Source: Diplonema japonicum
Lineage: Eukaryota; Euglenozoa; Diplonemea; Diplonemida; Diplonemidae
Reading direction: 5' to 3'
Assembly: GCA_964019335.1 (NCBI GenBank)
Contig: OZ025676.1
Coordinates: 62,001-126,000 of the forward strand
Length of the DNA: 64,000 bases
Shown here: positions 44,937-55,671 of the stretch, in pieces
Layout: every line of letters begins with the position of its first letter
Numbering within the stretch: position 1 is the first letter of the stretch
Program-made: the position numbers and the translations under genes
The notes under the pieces: model-generated
What the model was told of the DNA's origin: nothing
Database searches by the model: none
What the model saw: the letters and a program-made list of their open reading frames with translations, nothing else

Positions 44937-47900
44937 AGAATAAAGTATAAAGGAACATATCGAAGAAAGTTGGAACTTACTGAACCGAAATATCGTCGCC
45001 CAGGGATGGGGTGTGGGGGGCACCACATTTCATTCACCGCACAATTCCTGAGTGCTGGCTATCTAAGCAATTGACCCGAAAGACTTTTTCGTTTCTGCAG
45101 CAAAAAATGAAATAAACTATTCTTTTAAGGTATGTTTTTTTGCGCTCACCGGCCGTGCTGCGCAAATAAATAAAAATCATTCCTAAGAGGCACTGCATGC
45201 TGGCCTTCTTTCTGAAAGTCTTGGTTGTTGTTTTCGTGCAAAACAGTTTACAGTTCTCTCTCGCAGCAAAAAAAAAAACTTTTTTTGATAATTACAATGA
45301 CAAGTGTTTCTGTTCATCATAAAAAAAAGGGGGGGGGGAAGACGGTTTCAGCATTTTCCATTCTTGCTGTTGGTCACTTATTCGCTGCTTGTCACAACAC
45401 AGCCCAAAATTAAAAGGCAAAACAATTGCTAAGGTGAAATAATTTAAAAAAAACTTACCCGGTAATTGATCCAGATGCCCCGAAGACCCTTACAATAACT
45501 TTTAAAAAAAAACTTTTACAGGAGGGGAGGGTTCGGTTTTCTTTTTCTTTCTTGTCCGGCGGCCGGACGGAAAGAACCCTCATAGGGGCTAGCAATTTTG
45601 TTTCGAGGCAGAGCTTCTAGAAAGGGAAAAATAAAATGGGAGAGAGAAGGAGTCGAGTTCTGTGCCAAGGAGATGCCCCCCCCACACCCCCTTCCCCTTT
45701 AGCACGGGGATTAGGCGCCTGCATCATTCTACAGTTCGCCCATAGGAAAGGACTTTGTCAATGCGACTTCAAGGCAGTGTTATCTGAGCGCAAAAATAAA
45801 AAATAAAAAAAGCCCTTTCGCCCTAGAGGCAGTGCATAGTCTATGAAAAAAAAGGAAGAAAAAAAAAATGGAAAAAAAAAGCTTAATGGGATAGGACAAA
45901 GCCCTCTCCCGCTGATTCGCAAAAAAAAAAAAAAAAAAAAAAAAAAAGTGGAAGACAACACAAATTGAAGAGAGAAAAAAAAGCCGAAAAAAAAAAAAAA
46001 AAAAAAGGAAGAAGAAAAAACATCATCCTGCAAAGAGGGTGTGGTCCTTTTTTTTTTTTCTTTTTTCCCCCCTCCTTTTTTTTTTCTTTCTTAGTATATG
46101 TGTGTGTGTTACAAAAGAGGGTGTATTTTCTTCTTTTTCTTTTTGCCTTTTTTTTTCGCGTTAGAAAATTGATTCACAAATAAGAAAAAAGAAAAAAAAA
46201 AGAGAAAAATAAACCCCCCCCGAGTTGACACACAACGTGCCTAGCGAGTGTGGTGAGGGTATCGTAGATTGGTCAAAAAACATTGATTCACTTTGTTGAC
46301 CTCATTCCCCCCTTTTTTTTTATAATTCTATGTTTGCGTAGTGATTCACTTCACTTCTTTCGCCCCCCCCCCCCCCCCCCCCCACTTTGCTGACAAAAAA
46401 AGAAAAAAACAAAACAAAGCAAAATAGTGGTACTTAAAATCCCATGAAACGTGTTGCCCCCTCCCAAGAAATATATTCAAAATTATAAATCCTTCTCGGG
46501 GTGGGAAAATAAAATTGTACTATAGTAGGTACTCACACAGGTTGAGAGTCCCAACAAAAAAAAAAAATCGTCTTTTTTGCTTGTGGCCTTGTGACACAGC
46601 CGAAGGCATTCTTTTTCTTTTTTTAAAAAAAAAAAAAAAAAGCCTTTATGGAGGGGGAGAGAAAGAAAAGAGAGAGAGAGCGTACCCAGTCACCAGCTTT
46701 TTTTTTTTTAAAGATCTACATTCCATTTTCCCAAAAGAAAGAAGAAGACGAAAAAGAGAGAGAAGAAGAGAAAAGATAATATCAACAGACATGAAAGCGC
46801 AAAAGCACTTCGCTGATACCACCCTATTTTGCCGTTCCACCCTCCGGGTGGGAACACAAGAACCAACTACGGCAAGAACTCAGCGTGCACACAATCGGCG
46901 TGACCTTCCGCTTCGTGCTGCTAAAATTAAAAAAAATCACTCACCATCTACCTACCACGTTGTTGCCGTCCCCACAAAGAGGTATATGGGATAGGGGAGA
47001 GTGGGAAGTGTAGAAGTATAGTAGAAGTATATTCAAAGAAAGAACACTGTAAAATCTCTTATTTTGCTGCCCCGCAAAAAAAAAAAAAAAAAAAAAAAGT
47101 TCCTTTTTATTTGGAGTCTCTTTGCATCTGTGTGGGGTGGGGGTGTATAGTATGTGCTACTGGGGTGCGTGCTAGAAAAGGTAAGGCTACACCAATAATG
47201 ATTTGCCTCGCACCCAGAGGGCTGGGGGAAGAAGAAAAAAAAAAAAAAAAAAAAGACCAAAGAGTCCAAAGGAGCCAAAAAAAAAAAAAAATGTCCAAGA
47301 AAAAAAATTATTTTCTTTTTCCGGACAAGAATAATAAAAAAAAAAATAAGAGCATTACAGCATGAGAAAAAAAGAGGGACGAAAAAAAAAAAAGAAGGAG
47401 GGAAAAAAAAAACCCCTTCAATCTAGTTTCAGTTACTTTGTGAGGGGGAATATCACCTGAGGTACCGAAAGCTGTGGGTGCCATCAGCAGGTATGCATCT
47501 CCCCCTGCAAGAAATACAGCAAACAATGGCCTGACATATTTTATATCCAAGCCCTGTAAGGGGCGAAAAAAAAAAAAGAAAGAAAGAAAAGAATGACAGC
47601 AGCGGCTCTACCATTAAATTTTACAACGCTTCGGATTTCTAATTTGAATTGAAGCCGTTTTTTTCTTCTTCAAATGATCCTTTTTTTTTAGAAAAAAAGA
47701 ACCTTCAACGGCCGGTTCGATGTTGCATTTCTTTCTGCAAAATACACCTAACTCCTTGAGCCCAAAATAAAACCCGAAGCGTAAAAAATTCACCGTGATG
47801 GAGGAGGGGGGGGAGAGAGAGAGTAGTGCAAGGAAAAAGAGAGGGCTACCTGTAAAAAAAAAAAAAAAAAGAAACTTAAAATAAGAATGTTCAGAACATA

Positions 47901-47980
47901 CAGTTTTCTCTTCTCTTCTTCGTTCTTTCTCTCCACCCACCCCCGCGAAAGAAAAAAAAAAGAACAACTTTGATCTGTAT

Positions 47981-48015
<35 letters not shown>

Positions 48016-48088
48016 AATACCAGAATAGGCAAGTTATTATTATTTTTTTTTTTTTTTCTTGTTCTCTTCCCAATCCCTATTTTTTTTC
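44937..48088. other. Gene-free, homopolymer-rich region
   Basis: About 3.1 kb with very many A and T runs, a C run at about 46363-46383 and G runs (45332-45340). Short islands of mixed composition at 46790-46990, 47110-47220 and 47420-47560 hold no complete gene; the last carries a minus-strand frame beginning MAPTAFGTSGDIPPHK that quickly enters poly(T). No RNA gene was recognised. Confidence 0.55.
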
Positions 48089-48703
48089 TCATCGCAAAAA
48101 GTCATATGTGTTGGCGAAATACCTAATAAGATACTGGATCTTGCCGATGGTGTCGGGCAGAGTAGTTATTGCGTTGCTCATTGATTCTTTCGTGTGCTTG
48201 CCGACAGGGGAATCCTCTACTGAAACAGTGGAGGGAGTGTGTCCGAGCCGCCAGGATTGCACAATTGTGATGGACTTGTCCAGAGGGTGCTGGTCCTTCT
48301 CTAGGGTAACCCCGAATGTGGAGAGCTCCCCTATGAGCAGCTTAACTCGTGTAGAGGCTGTGGCAACGGCTTCCTTGCCCACAGAAGGACTGCCTTTTAT
48401 CGTCCAATACATGCTGATTGCCTTGCTCATAAGGTCTTTAGCTTCTTGTTGCAGACTTAGCAGTGAAAGTACCCCTCCCTTGCTGCTCTCACTATTTGTC
48501 GCACTCCGGTCCCTCTCGAGATGCCCGTAAAATGTTTGTGCGTCTTCCAGTTCTTCCGTTTCCTCCAGCTCCAAGCCCTCCCCTAGGTCAGACTCTTCTT
48601 TGCTCTCGCACTTCACCGCGTTCATTTCAGCACCTTCCTTGTTGAAGGGAGAAGCCAGGTCTTCATTTTCTACTTGTTGCTTCCCCACACAGCACTGACC
48701 CAT
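48089..48703 (-). CDS. Small acylated (MGQCC) protein, 204 aa
   Basis: Starts MGQCCVGKQQVENEDLA: Gly2 with Cys4 and Cys5 is a typical myristoylation plus palmitoylation signal, as in many flagellar and plasma-membrane proteins of protists. An acidic Glu-rich stretch follows (LGEGLELEETEELED), then a helical C-terminal half (LLSLQQEAKDLMSKAISMYW, KEAVATASTRVKLLIGEL, IGKIQYLIRYFANTYDFL). No known domain was recognised. It stands alone within the repeat-rich half, flanked by homopolymer runs, and its base composition and codon use look like those of the dense half, so it is likely a genuine gene. Confidence 0.65.
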   Translation of the reverse strand: MGQCCVGKQQVENEDLASPFNKEGAEMNAVKCESKEESDLGEGLELEETEELEDAQTFYGHLERDRSATNSESSKGGVLSLLSLQQEAKDLMSKAISMYWTIKGSPSVGKEAVATASTRVKLLIGELSTFGVTLEKDQHPLDKSITIVQSWRLGHTPSTVSVEDSPVGKHTKESMSNAITTLPDTIGKIQYLIRYFANTYDFLR

Positions 48704-48739
48704 TGCTACCTATTTCTGAGTTTCTTTTTTTTTTTTTAT

Positions 48740-48759
48740 AAACGCCCAAGTGGGCGTTT
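48740..48759. repeat. Perfect hairpin between T runs
   Basis: AAACGCCCA-AG-TGGGCGTTT, a 9-bp stem with a 2-base loop, with T runs on both sides. It lies just upstream of the MGQCC gene start. Confidence 0.7.
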
Positions 48760-49606
48760 TTTTTTTTTTTTTTTTTTGTCCTTATTTCAAAATTTGATTT
48801 TTTCGCTAAGTACTTTCTTTTTTTTCTTCTTTTTTTTCTGGAACACGATTCCCGTACTTCAAATGAATTCAGATTGTCAAAATAGCAGCGACAGCGTGAG
48901 TCTCCCCGACTGGTCAGATAAAGAAGACGGGGGGGAAATACTCCCAAAGGCCCGAAACGTTTCATTTCCGTGAAAAGGTGGGCTCAGGGCGGCCTCAAAA
49001 AGTCTCCAGACTGACCTCAATCCTAGAGTCCAGGGCACCAAATTGGGCTGAATGCTGCCCTTTTTCCCACGTTCACCCTCAACCCCCCTCTTGCACTCAT
49101 AGTTAAGTGTTTTCATCTGATTCAGGCAGTTGGAATTGAAAATTTTAGTAATTTACCCTTTCCTTCCCATGGTTGCATGCTGCCCTTTTTTTCTTGAGGA
49201 GCATTCAAAGCATCAATGTAAATGGTGTGGCACCGTAGATAGGCTCCAGATGTTTAGGGGATATTTTAGAAAAAAAGAAGAAGAAAAAAAGAAAAAAAAA
49301 GAGGGAAACACGTGTAAAGGGGGGAAAAAAAAGACATGGGCAAGAGGGGAGGGGGGAAGAGGCAAGGTCAAGGATTGTCTTTTGTTCTTTTTTTTCCCTT
49401 TGAAAGGAGATGGGGGGAAAGAAAAAAAAAATAAAAATAAGAAATGAGAAAATAATAATAATAAAAAAAAAAAAAAAAGACTTCTTCTTTTTTTTCGTGT
49501 CCTCCCCCGCACACGAACTGTTGGAGAAAAGAAAAAGAAAACGAAAACAAACTCATAGTAAAAGACAATCCCACTTAAGGAGGACAGCCTCTTGTGGTGT
49601 GAGTTC
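48760..49606. other. Intergenic spacer
   Basis: About 850 bases with A/T runs and a mixed island at 48840-49260. No gene was recognised. Confidence 0.5.
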
Positions 49607-49831
49607 CTATCTATTTATGCTCCCCTTCTGGAGCATAGCCTTCGTTCCTATTGTCGCCTTTAAAGCTTCTCGTAGTTTTGACACGCGTTCTTTCTTGTAT
49701 GTCCCTTTCAACTCCTGTAGATTTTGCGCTGTCTGTCTTGATGCGAAGATCGGTCTCCTGTTAAAGCCTATTGCAGCCTTGCCTCCGATCGCTGTGAGCG
49801 ACTTGACCCTCTTTGCCCCGTCCGCAGGATC
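49607..49831 (-). pseudogene. Retroelement-like C-terminal fragment 1
   Basis: A 74-codon open stretch with no start codon (preceded by TAA) that includes DPADGAKRVKSLTAIGG, AIGFNRRPIFASRQTA and the end QKGSINR-stop. It shares the pattern RV/H-SL-xx-LG...RRP-x-F-x-S...QKGSI-x-R with fragments at 54262-54675 and 55672-56070. I read these as 3' ends of retroelement open frames; the family is not established and reverse-transcriptase motifs are not visible. Confidence 0.45.
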
Positions 49832-50013
49832 TTATCCGTCTCGTTCTGCCCACTGCGTTGGCTCTCTCCAGAAACAAAGAAGGGGAAAAAAAAAAAGAGA
49901 CATACTTGAAGGGGGAAAGAAAAAAAAAAAAGAAACGCAGGAAAAGTAGGCCAGGAAAAACGAGGAGGGATAAAAAAAATAATAAGACTCATTTATTTTT
50001 CGCAACACTGAAA

Positions 50014-50229
50014 CAATTAAACCAACTGGAGAGTTGTGGGAGGCTTGCTTCACTGGCACGATGCCGCGGGGAGGCTACTTGCCTGACCTGGTGAAGCCAC
50101 CTCCTTGTTCGATGCTAACTGGCCCACGTGTACGGCTTTAGAACGAGAGTTTCCCTTTCGCTTGTGTTTCTCCAAACCACAATTACCAGGAACCACTACA
50201 GGGAGGTTGGAAACATTGGTCCCCCCCCC
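50014..50229 (+). mobile_element. SINE-like repeat, copy 1 (internally deleted)
   Basis: Near-identical to 56729-57015 in two blocks (CAACTGGAGAGTTGTGGGAG onward, and CCACGTGTACGGCTTTAGAA onward to GGAAACATTGGTCCCC) but lacking about 80 internal bases present in copy 2. It ends in a C run and an A-rich tail on the plus strand. Confidence 0.6.
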
Positions 50230-51310
50230 AAAAAAAAGAAGAAGAACAAGGGGCTATTATTGTGTCCTTTCCGCGTTATTCTTTTTATGCCCGACGTTTC
50301 AAGTATAGAGAGAGGAGAGGCAGAGGAAAAAAAAAAAAAAAAAAACACAGCCATGTTGATATCAAATCTAACTACCGGAGAACTCTTAATTTTGTCCGAG
50401 AAAAGTATCTCCGAAGAAAAAGAAAAAAAATAGTTCGGGAAAGTTGTGTCTTTCTTTTTTTCTGTTGTGTACGGGGGACCACGTTCAAGTTCTGAACGAA
50501 TTTCTTTCTGTTCTGAGCCTTTTTTTTTTTTTTTTTTTTTTTTTCGGGTCACCGCCCCTTAAAAAGCTCGAAATTCGTGTTTTTCGGAAACGCACCCCTG
50601 GGTAAATTATACCCGAAAATTCCACCCAGATGCTAAAAAAAACAACTTTCCGCCGCTATTTGGGGGGTTTTTGTGGACTTCTATGTGACGTATTCACAAT
50701 TTTAATCTTAAGCGACTTTGGGGTGGTTAAGGTGGTTTTTTGCGCCTTTGTGTCACAAATGTACAAGATTTCTTTTTGGCCTAATTTCATCCCTTTAACC
50801 CCCCCCCCCCCCCCCCCTCTTTTATTCATTCTTAAAAAAGAAAAAAAAGAATAAAAAAAAGGAGAGTAACGGGGTTGTGTTTATCACGCAAAAACAGAGA
50901 GAAGAGTAGAGAAAGAGAGAGAAAGAGAAGATTGAGGGAGAAGGGCAAAATATTCCAACTGAGTGCGCCGACATTGCGGCTCCCGAAGTTAGAGCAGGGA
51001 GACTCTTTTGTTTCCTCTTCTTGGGCTTCATGCCTTGACGTGTGAAAATTAGAACTGAGAAAAAAAAAGGGGGGGAGGGTATCAGCTCTTCACCGGGGTT
51101 GGTACTACAGCAATGCAGTGAATTTATCTTTTTTTGTTTTTTTTTATCTTCTCGGTTAAAGAGAGATCAAGTATTTCTTGCAGAGGGTATGTACACGGCA
51201 CCTTCACAGCACCAGTCTTCCTCACAAGTCACAGAACTCTTTAACCACAGACCCGAGTATTATACGGCCAGGTGGAGTGTTTTTTTTTTTTTTTTTTTTT
51301 TTTTTTTGGG
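50230..51310. other. Gene-free spacer
   Basis: About 1.1 kb with A, T and C runs (C run about 50800-50817). No coding region or known repeat was recognised. Confidence 0.5.
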
Positions 51311-51693
51311 AAAAACACTGTTCACGGTAAATAACTTTTTTCCACCGTTTCCTTAAACCTAAAATCTTTTTTTCCACCGCTACTGTAACCAATGCAAAAA
51401 AAAAAAAAAATCCAAAATTTCGAAAAACTAAAAATGGGAAGGTTACTAACAATAGGAAGGTTTCATGGGAAAATGGAAAAAAAAGTTATAGGTTACCGTA
51501 CTTGGTGGAAAAAAAGTTCCAATCATACATGGTTTAGTGGAAATAAGATTAGGTTACTGTGGACAGTGGAAACCTTATTTAAAAAAACTGTTTTGGTGGA
51601 AAAAAAGTTCCAAGTTACCGTGAATAGAGGTAAAAATTCTGCTTACAGTACTTGGTGGAAAAAAGTAATTTGCTTACCTGTGAACGGTGTTTT
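51311..51693. mobile_element. MITE-like element, 383 bp, inverted ends
   Basis: Left end AAAAACACTGTTCACGGTAA followed by ATAACTTTTTTCCACC; the right end reads the same, with few mismatches, on the other strand (51653-51693). Inside are diverged subrepeats of TTGGTGGAAAAAAAGTTCCA in both orientations. No coding capacity; T tracts flank both sides. This is the structure of a small non-autonomous DNA transposon. Confidence 0.6.
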
Positions 51694-51852
51694 CTCTTTT
51701 TCTTTTTTTAATGCATTTTTCTTTTTTTTTTCCCCGGGGTAGGATGTTGGCAGGAGTCCTCTCCCAACGTACTTTACTATATGTGAAATCCCGTCTTTGC
51801 GAAATTCCGTGCTTTTAGGAGTTAAGAAAAAAAAAAAAATAATAACTATTTA

Positions 51853-52035
51853 TTTAGTGAAAATAAGATCGTATGATTTTCACGCGTGGTGGCAGTGGTT
51901 TAACGAGTGGGTATATGACTTCACGAGCGAAGCGAGTGCAGTCATGAATGTCTACTTCACGAGCGAAGCGAGTGAAGTAACATCAACGAGTTAAACATGC
52001 CACCACAAGTGAAAATCGGATCTATTTTCACTAAA
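51853..52035. mobile_element. MITE-like element, 183 bp, inverted ends
   Basis: Left arm TTTAGTGAAAATAAGATCG ... TTTTCAC ... GTGGTGGCA ... TTTAAC; the right arm is its imperfect reverse complement over ~55 bases, ending at CACTAAA. The centre carries two direct copies of CTTCACGAGCGAAGCGAGTG, itself nearly palindromic. No coding capacity. Confidence 0.65.
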
Positions 52036-52331
52036 TCCGTTGTTTTATTTAACGTCAGTCAGATTTGAAAGGGTAGGGTATTACAGGTTACAAGTTACAA
52101 GTTAAAATTTTACTGGGGGTGCTTATGGTTGATATTGATTGTCAAGGCATATCCTATGTGGTGCGGGCTGTGCGTCCATGAGTGCTGACAGGACCTCGGT
52201 CTGGACCTGTGAGGCTGCTGCCTGGGTTGCTGAGGTTGCCCCACTAGCAGCTGTCACCGCTGCTGGCTTGCCAAGCCCCCTCTCTCCCCTTCTGTTGAGA
52301 GAGGCGACCAGATCCTTGAGTGACGTAAAAA

Positions 52332-52400
52332 GTGAGATTCCCAGATTCGAACCGGGGTTTCCAAAACAAGAGGCCTGTGTGGTAACCACTTAGGTGACTT
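52332..52400 (-). other. Degenerate tRNA-like sequence
   Basis: On the minus strand: box-A-like CACCTAAGTGGTTACCAC, then a perfect T-arm CCCGGTTCGAATCTGGG (box B) and a TTTTT terminator shortly after. The anticodon stem and acceptor stem do not pair, so it is a tRNA pseudogene or the head of a tRNA-derived SINE, not a working tRNA. Confidence 0.4.
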
Positions 52401-52615
52401 CTTTTCCGTGTTTGCGCCCCCAACCCCTTGCTGTGCAGTGAAAATAGGGCAAGCGTGAATATAAAGTACTTTATATTCACTCATAAAGTAATTTTCATTT
52501 CTGCCCCTGTTTTCTTCCTAAAACAAGCCTGAAATCTGCAATGAAAAAAAAGTGAAGCGTGAAATAATGTGAAATATTATATTCACTCCCACCCTTGAAA
52601 ATCTGACTGGAGTTA

Positions 52616-54192
52616 CTGTAAAACGAATAATGTCGGACGGAAAAATTCTCGGACAGAAAAACTCCCGGACACCAAAAAAACCCGGACATTTTTCCGTCCG
52701 GGAGTTTTTCTGGGAAGAAGTTTTTTTACTTAAGGGGGGTAGCAGCTCCCACCACGTTTGCCTGGAAGGGCTTTATTCCTTGTGCAGAGCCAAAATGTCA
52801 CCCTGCGTGGCAGTTTGAATTTTTCTTCCCCTTTCAATGCACCAACAAACAGCACCCACGGGATCTTTAACTTCTCATAAACCCGTACTTCTTTCGTCAG
52901 ATTGACCAGTTCGACTACCCAAGGCACGTTGAGCAGCTGGCTTATGAGGCCCAACTTTGGTGCTGACACCCCCGGCCAGCTCACTCCCGAGATAAACTCC
53001 TTACACCGGGCCAGTACAAACCCCCGAAAGCAGCTTGGCGGCCTCTGCCTCGGTCAGAAGACGGCAGCAACAGGTTCAACAGAGCCCCCGGTTTCTTCCA
53101 GACGGAAATACTGGACGTTGCTATTCCACCCTACCACACCTGGCCGCCGCGACGCCGTGATAGCTGCGTATCGCCCAATACGGGATTTAGCATCCTTCGG
53201 GGGCTGAAAGGTTTTTGCTTGAGTCGATAGGTAAACGGGCTTGGTGAGCCTATCCCAGCACAACAAATATGCACCTATGCAGAAGGGCTGCTGTGCGCCA
53301 ATCCAGCCCGAAAGACAGACCTGGTAGACTTTGGTGGGGCACTGTCCTTTTCCACTGGCTAGGCTGACAAAATTTTGCAGCAAGAAAGACAAAAGCCGCA
53401 AGCCACCTCCGGAAAGCCCGGAAACGAGAAGGACAACGAGAAGGCACGCTGTTTCACCATGGAATTCAGGTCCATAATCGACACCCATAAAGTAAGGCCG
53501 GAATTGGTCTAATACGGGGTTAAAAACCAAAACAAAAAGGGGTGCTAAGGTCGTAAAAGTCCGTGGCTTGGGGACATAACGGGCTATAACCGAACAGCTG
53601 GTTGTTTCCTTGGCTGGATGGTTAAATACAAAGGCAAAGCGGAAACGCAACCGGCAGGGATTATCCGTGCCCCGGTCAAGCACCCGCCCACCGAATGGAG
53701 CCTAACGGCATCGCCCAATCATTGGGCTAATTATGATACTCGGTATCTGGGTTACGGAGCTGTTTCTTCTTTTTTGCTATAAATCATCGATTCCCATGGT
53801 TTTGCCTATGGGTTCGTAGAGTTGTTCGCAGGCGCAAACGTGCACATTGCTTTTGTCCCCCTGGGCTCACCTACATGGTTCAACCGATGGATATTGGGTT
53901 GAACGCAGCTGTAAAGCATCTATTAAGAAAGGTAGTAGGCCACACGAAGGCTCGACAAGCTGATTGCCTCAGGGGCAGCAAGGGAGGACAAAGATGCAGA
54001 AAGGGAACCCTGGGGGTTTCTTCGCGCGGTTGCCGTTTGCAGCCCAGGCCAGTATGTAGGTGGTAGTGGACCAGGCCCCCTGACGGCCTTACCTAAAAAA
54101 AATTCCCGGACGGAAAAACTCCCGGACGGAAAAATTCCCGGACGCCAAAAAAACTCGGACATTTTTCCGTCCGGGAGTTTTTCGTTTTACAG
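52616..54192 (+). mobile_element. Pogo/Tigger-like DNA transposon, degraded
   Basis: Terminal inverted repeats CTGTAAAACGAA (52616-52627 and, reversed, 54181-54192). A TA lies before the left end. Next to each end is a ~75-base module of CGGACGGAAAAA/TCCCGGAC units that can fold on itself (52633-52710 and 54103-54183). A broken DDE transposase lies inside on the plus strand. Size 1577 bp. Confidence 0.65.
53541..54066 (+). pseudogene. DDE_1 (pogo/Tigger-type) transposase remnant
   Basis: Pieces in shifting frames: GAKVVKVRGLGT then a stop, RAITEQLVVSLAGW, GWMVKYKGKAETQPAGIIRA, SPNHWANYDT, a stop, then DSHGFAYGF, ANVHIAFVP and, after a frameshift in a C run near 53860, PGLTYMVQPMDIGLNAAVKH and LLRKVV. 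D-S-H-G and the (V/L)P-P-x-x-T...QP-M/L-D-x-G block are hallmarks of the DDE superfamily used by pogo/Tigger elements. At least two frameshifts and two stops make it inactive. Confidence 0.7.
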
Positions 54193-54208
54193 AAAAAAAA
54201 AAAAAAAA

Positions 54209-54247
54209 GAGACATTTAAGGGTACCTGCGGTATGTGGCAGGACGCC
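54209..54247. repeat. Dispersed repeat A, diverged copy
   Basis: GAGACATTTAAGGGTACCTG then CGGTATGTGGCAGGACGCC, about 80 percent like the copies at 17939 and 58241. It follows directly (14 bases) the stop of retroelement-like fragment 2 on the minus strand. Confidence 0.7.
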
Positions 54248-54261
54248 TGAAGAGTCTCAAT

Positions 54262-54675
54262 CTATCTCTTGATCGAACCTTTCTGTTGTGGTGTGGCCTT
54301 CGGCCCCTCGTTCACCCTCCTCGGTACCTTAGGTATAAAACCCTCAACCGAGTTGGTAAGGACACAATAGTTGTACAGTTGTTTCTCAAGGATGTGGCGG
54401 GTCGCCGGGGAGGCGAATACCGGTCTAGAGGAGTAACCCAACGTGCGTAGGGAGTGGACACAGTCTGCCGAAGCAGCTGGAATGAGGGGCGCTATGCGCT
54501 TAGTGGTGTGGATGCGTTCTAGTGCCGCTATCACCCGGCCTATGACACGCGCGCTCTCCTGGATGTCCTCACCCTCTCCACAAGGCGAGAGTCCTTCTGT
54601 GGCAATAAAGTCTACGGCCAGCTCAAGCCTGGAGACCTGTCCACCTGTTGTGCCCCAGTGAAGGGCCGAGAGCAT
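54262..54675 (-). pseudogene. Retroelement-like C-terminal fragment 2
   Basis: An open frame including RLELAVDFIATEGLSP, SARVIGRVIAALERIHTTK, ADCVHSLRTLGYSSRPVFA and ending PQQKGSIKR-stop. It aligns by eye with fragment 3 (MELAIDYEQTTRRS, RVHTLRHLGG, NRRPLFSS) and fragment 1 (QKGSINR). It lacks the upstream catalytic region, so I treat it as a 5'-truncated insertion. Repeat A immediately follows the stop. Confidence 0.45.
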
Positions 54676-55466
54676 CGGATGACGTGCGGGAACAAAAAAA
54701 AAAAGTTTACAAAAAAAAAAAAAACTTAACTTTGGAAACAGAAAGAACAAGAAAAGAGAGAGAGAGAGAAAAAAAAAAAAGAGACATTTAATAGCAATTT
54801 ACTACCAAGTCCTTCCTTGGCGATAGGTAAGTGGTTTTATTTCACGACTTCAGAAGATTGAAATAAAAAAATTTAAAAAATGCTCTTTTCAAACCAAGTG
54901 TCCCCCAAAGTACGTGGGTTACAGAAAAGCTTCTTGGAGTTATTATCTTAGTGAGTGGTTCCCTTCGATGTCCGTTTGGCACCGAATTCGACAATAATAC
55001 ACGTGTTGCCTCGCGTCTGGCAACCGCACAACCCCCCCAAAAAAATCTGTATGATTCAACTAATTTCACTATTAAATGTTATAATAATTGTCATTAACCC
55101 TTGAAGAACGGAGGACTGATATATCGTTTTGAAAAAAAAAAAAAAAGAATTTAATACAATGCTCACCGATAGTTGTTGTGTTTTCAAAATACCGGCTTCT
55201 GACTTTTGCGTGGACCAACAGCACCAAGCTAAGGGCACTGGCTAACAACGACAGAAAACAGCCCAGAATTGCGGGGGGGGGAATGGAAACGAAATGGAAC
55301 AGCCGATTGTTCAAAAAAAAAAAGAGTCGGTTTGATTGTTGTTTTGTGCACAGCCGGGGTTAACCTGTAGAAGGATAAACCCAACTGCTACCACTACTCT
55401 TGTTTTTTTTTTTTTAGCAATAACAATTCATTATCAATATCTTGTTTTTCTTGTTCAAGCAAAAAA
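54676..55466. other. Gene-free spacer
   Basis: Homopolymer-rich spacer with an A-tract followed by GAGACATTTAA at 54768-54791. No gene was recognised. Confidence 0.5.
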
Positions 55467-55577
55467 AAATTCACTATGATAGGAACGAAGTGGTTAGCAA
55501 CGGCCCGCATAAAATAAAAAACTCGATAAAATTTCAGTGTGCATGGGGGTGCTCACTGTTCAGGAAGAAATGCACAC
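55467..55577. repeat. Dispersed repeats B and C joined
   Basis: The left part (55467-55506) is identical to 8728-8767; the right part (55523-55577, TCGATAAAATTTCAGTGTGC onward) is about 85 percent like 63155-63211. Only here are they adjacent, about 95 bases beyond the stop of retroelement-like fragment 3 on the minus strand. Confidence 0.75.
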
Positions 55578-55671
55578 TAATCGGTCACCGTTCTGCGGTT
55601 GCTGTCTGGTGCCTGCAGTGGCTGTTTGTCGCGATGAGATGGACGGTATCTGGGCTTGGAGTCGGGGCGGT

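Noticed and set aside
46515-46994. 159-codon plus-strand frame
   Set aside because: Composition is Lys/Glu from A/G runs for most of its length; no domain, no matching signal upstream.
47970-48530. 186-codon plus-strand frame beginning in poly-Lys
   Set aside because: It is antisense to the MGQCC gene and starts in a homopolymer.
52332-52400. Functional tRNA gene
   Set aside because: The T-arm is good but the anticodon and acceptor stems do not pair.
52730-53683. Minus-strand frames of 84 and 209 codons inside the pogo-like element
   Set aside because: They run opposite to the transposase remnant, have no recognisable domain and look like complement frames.
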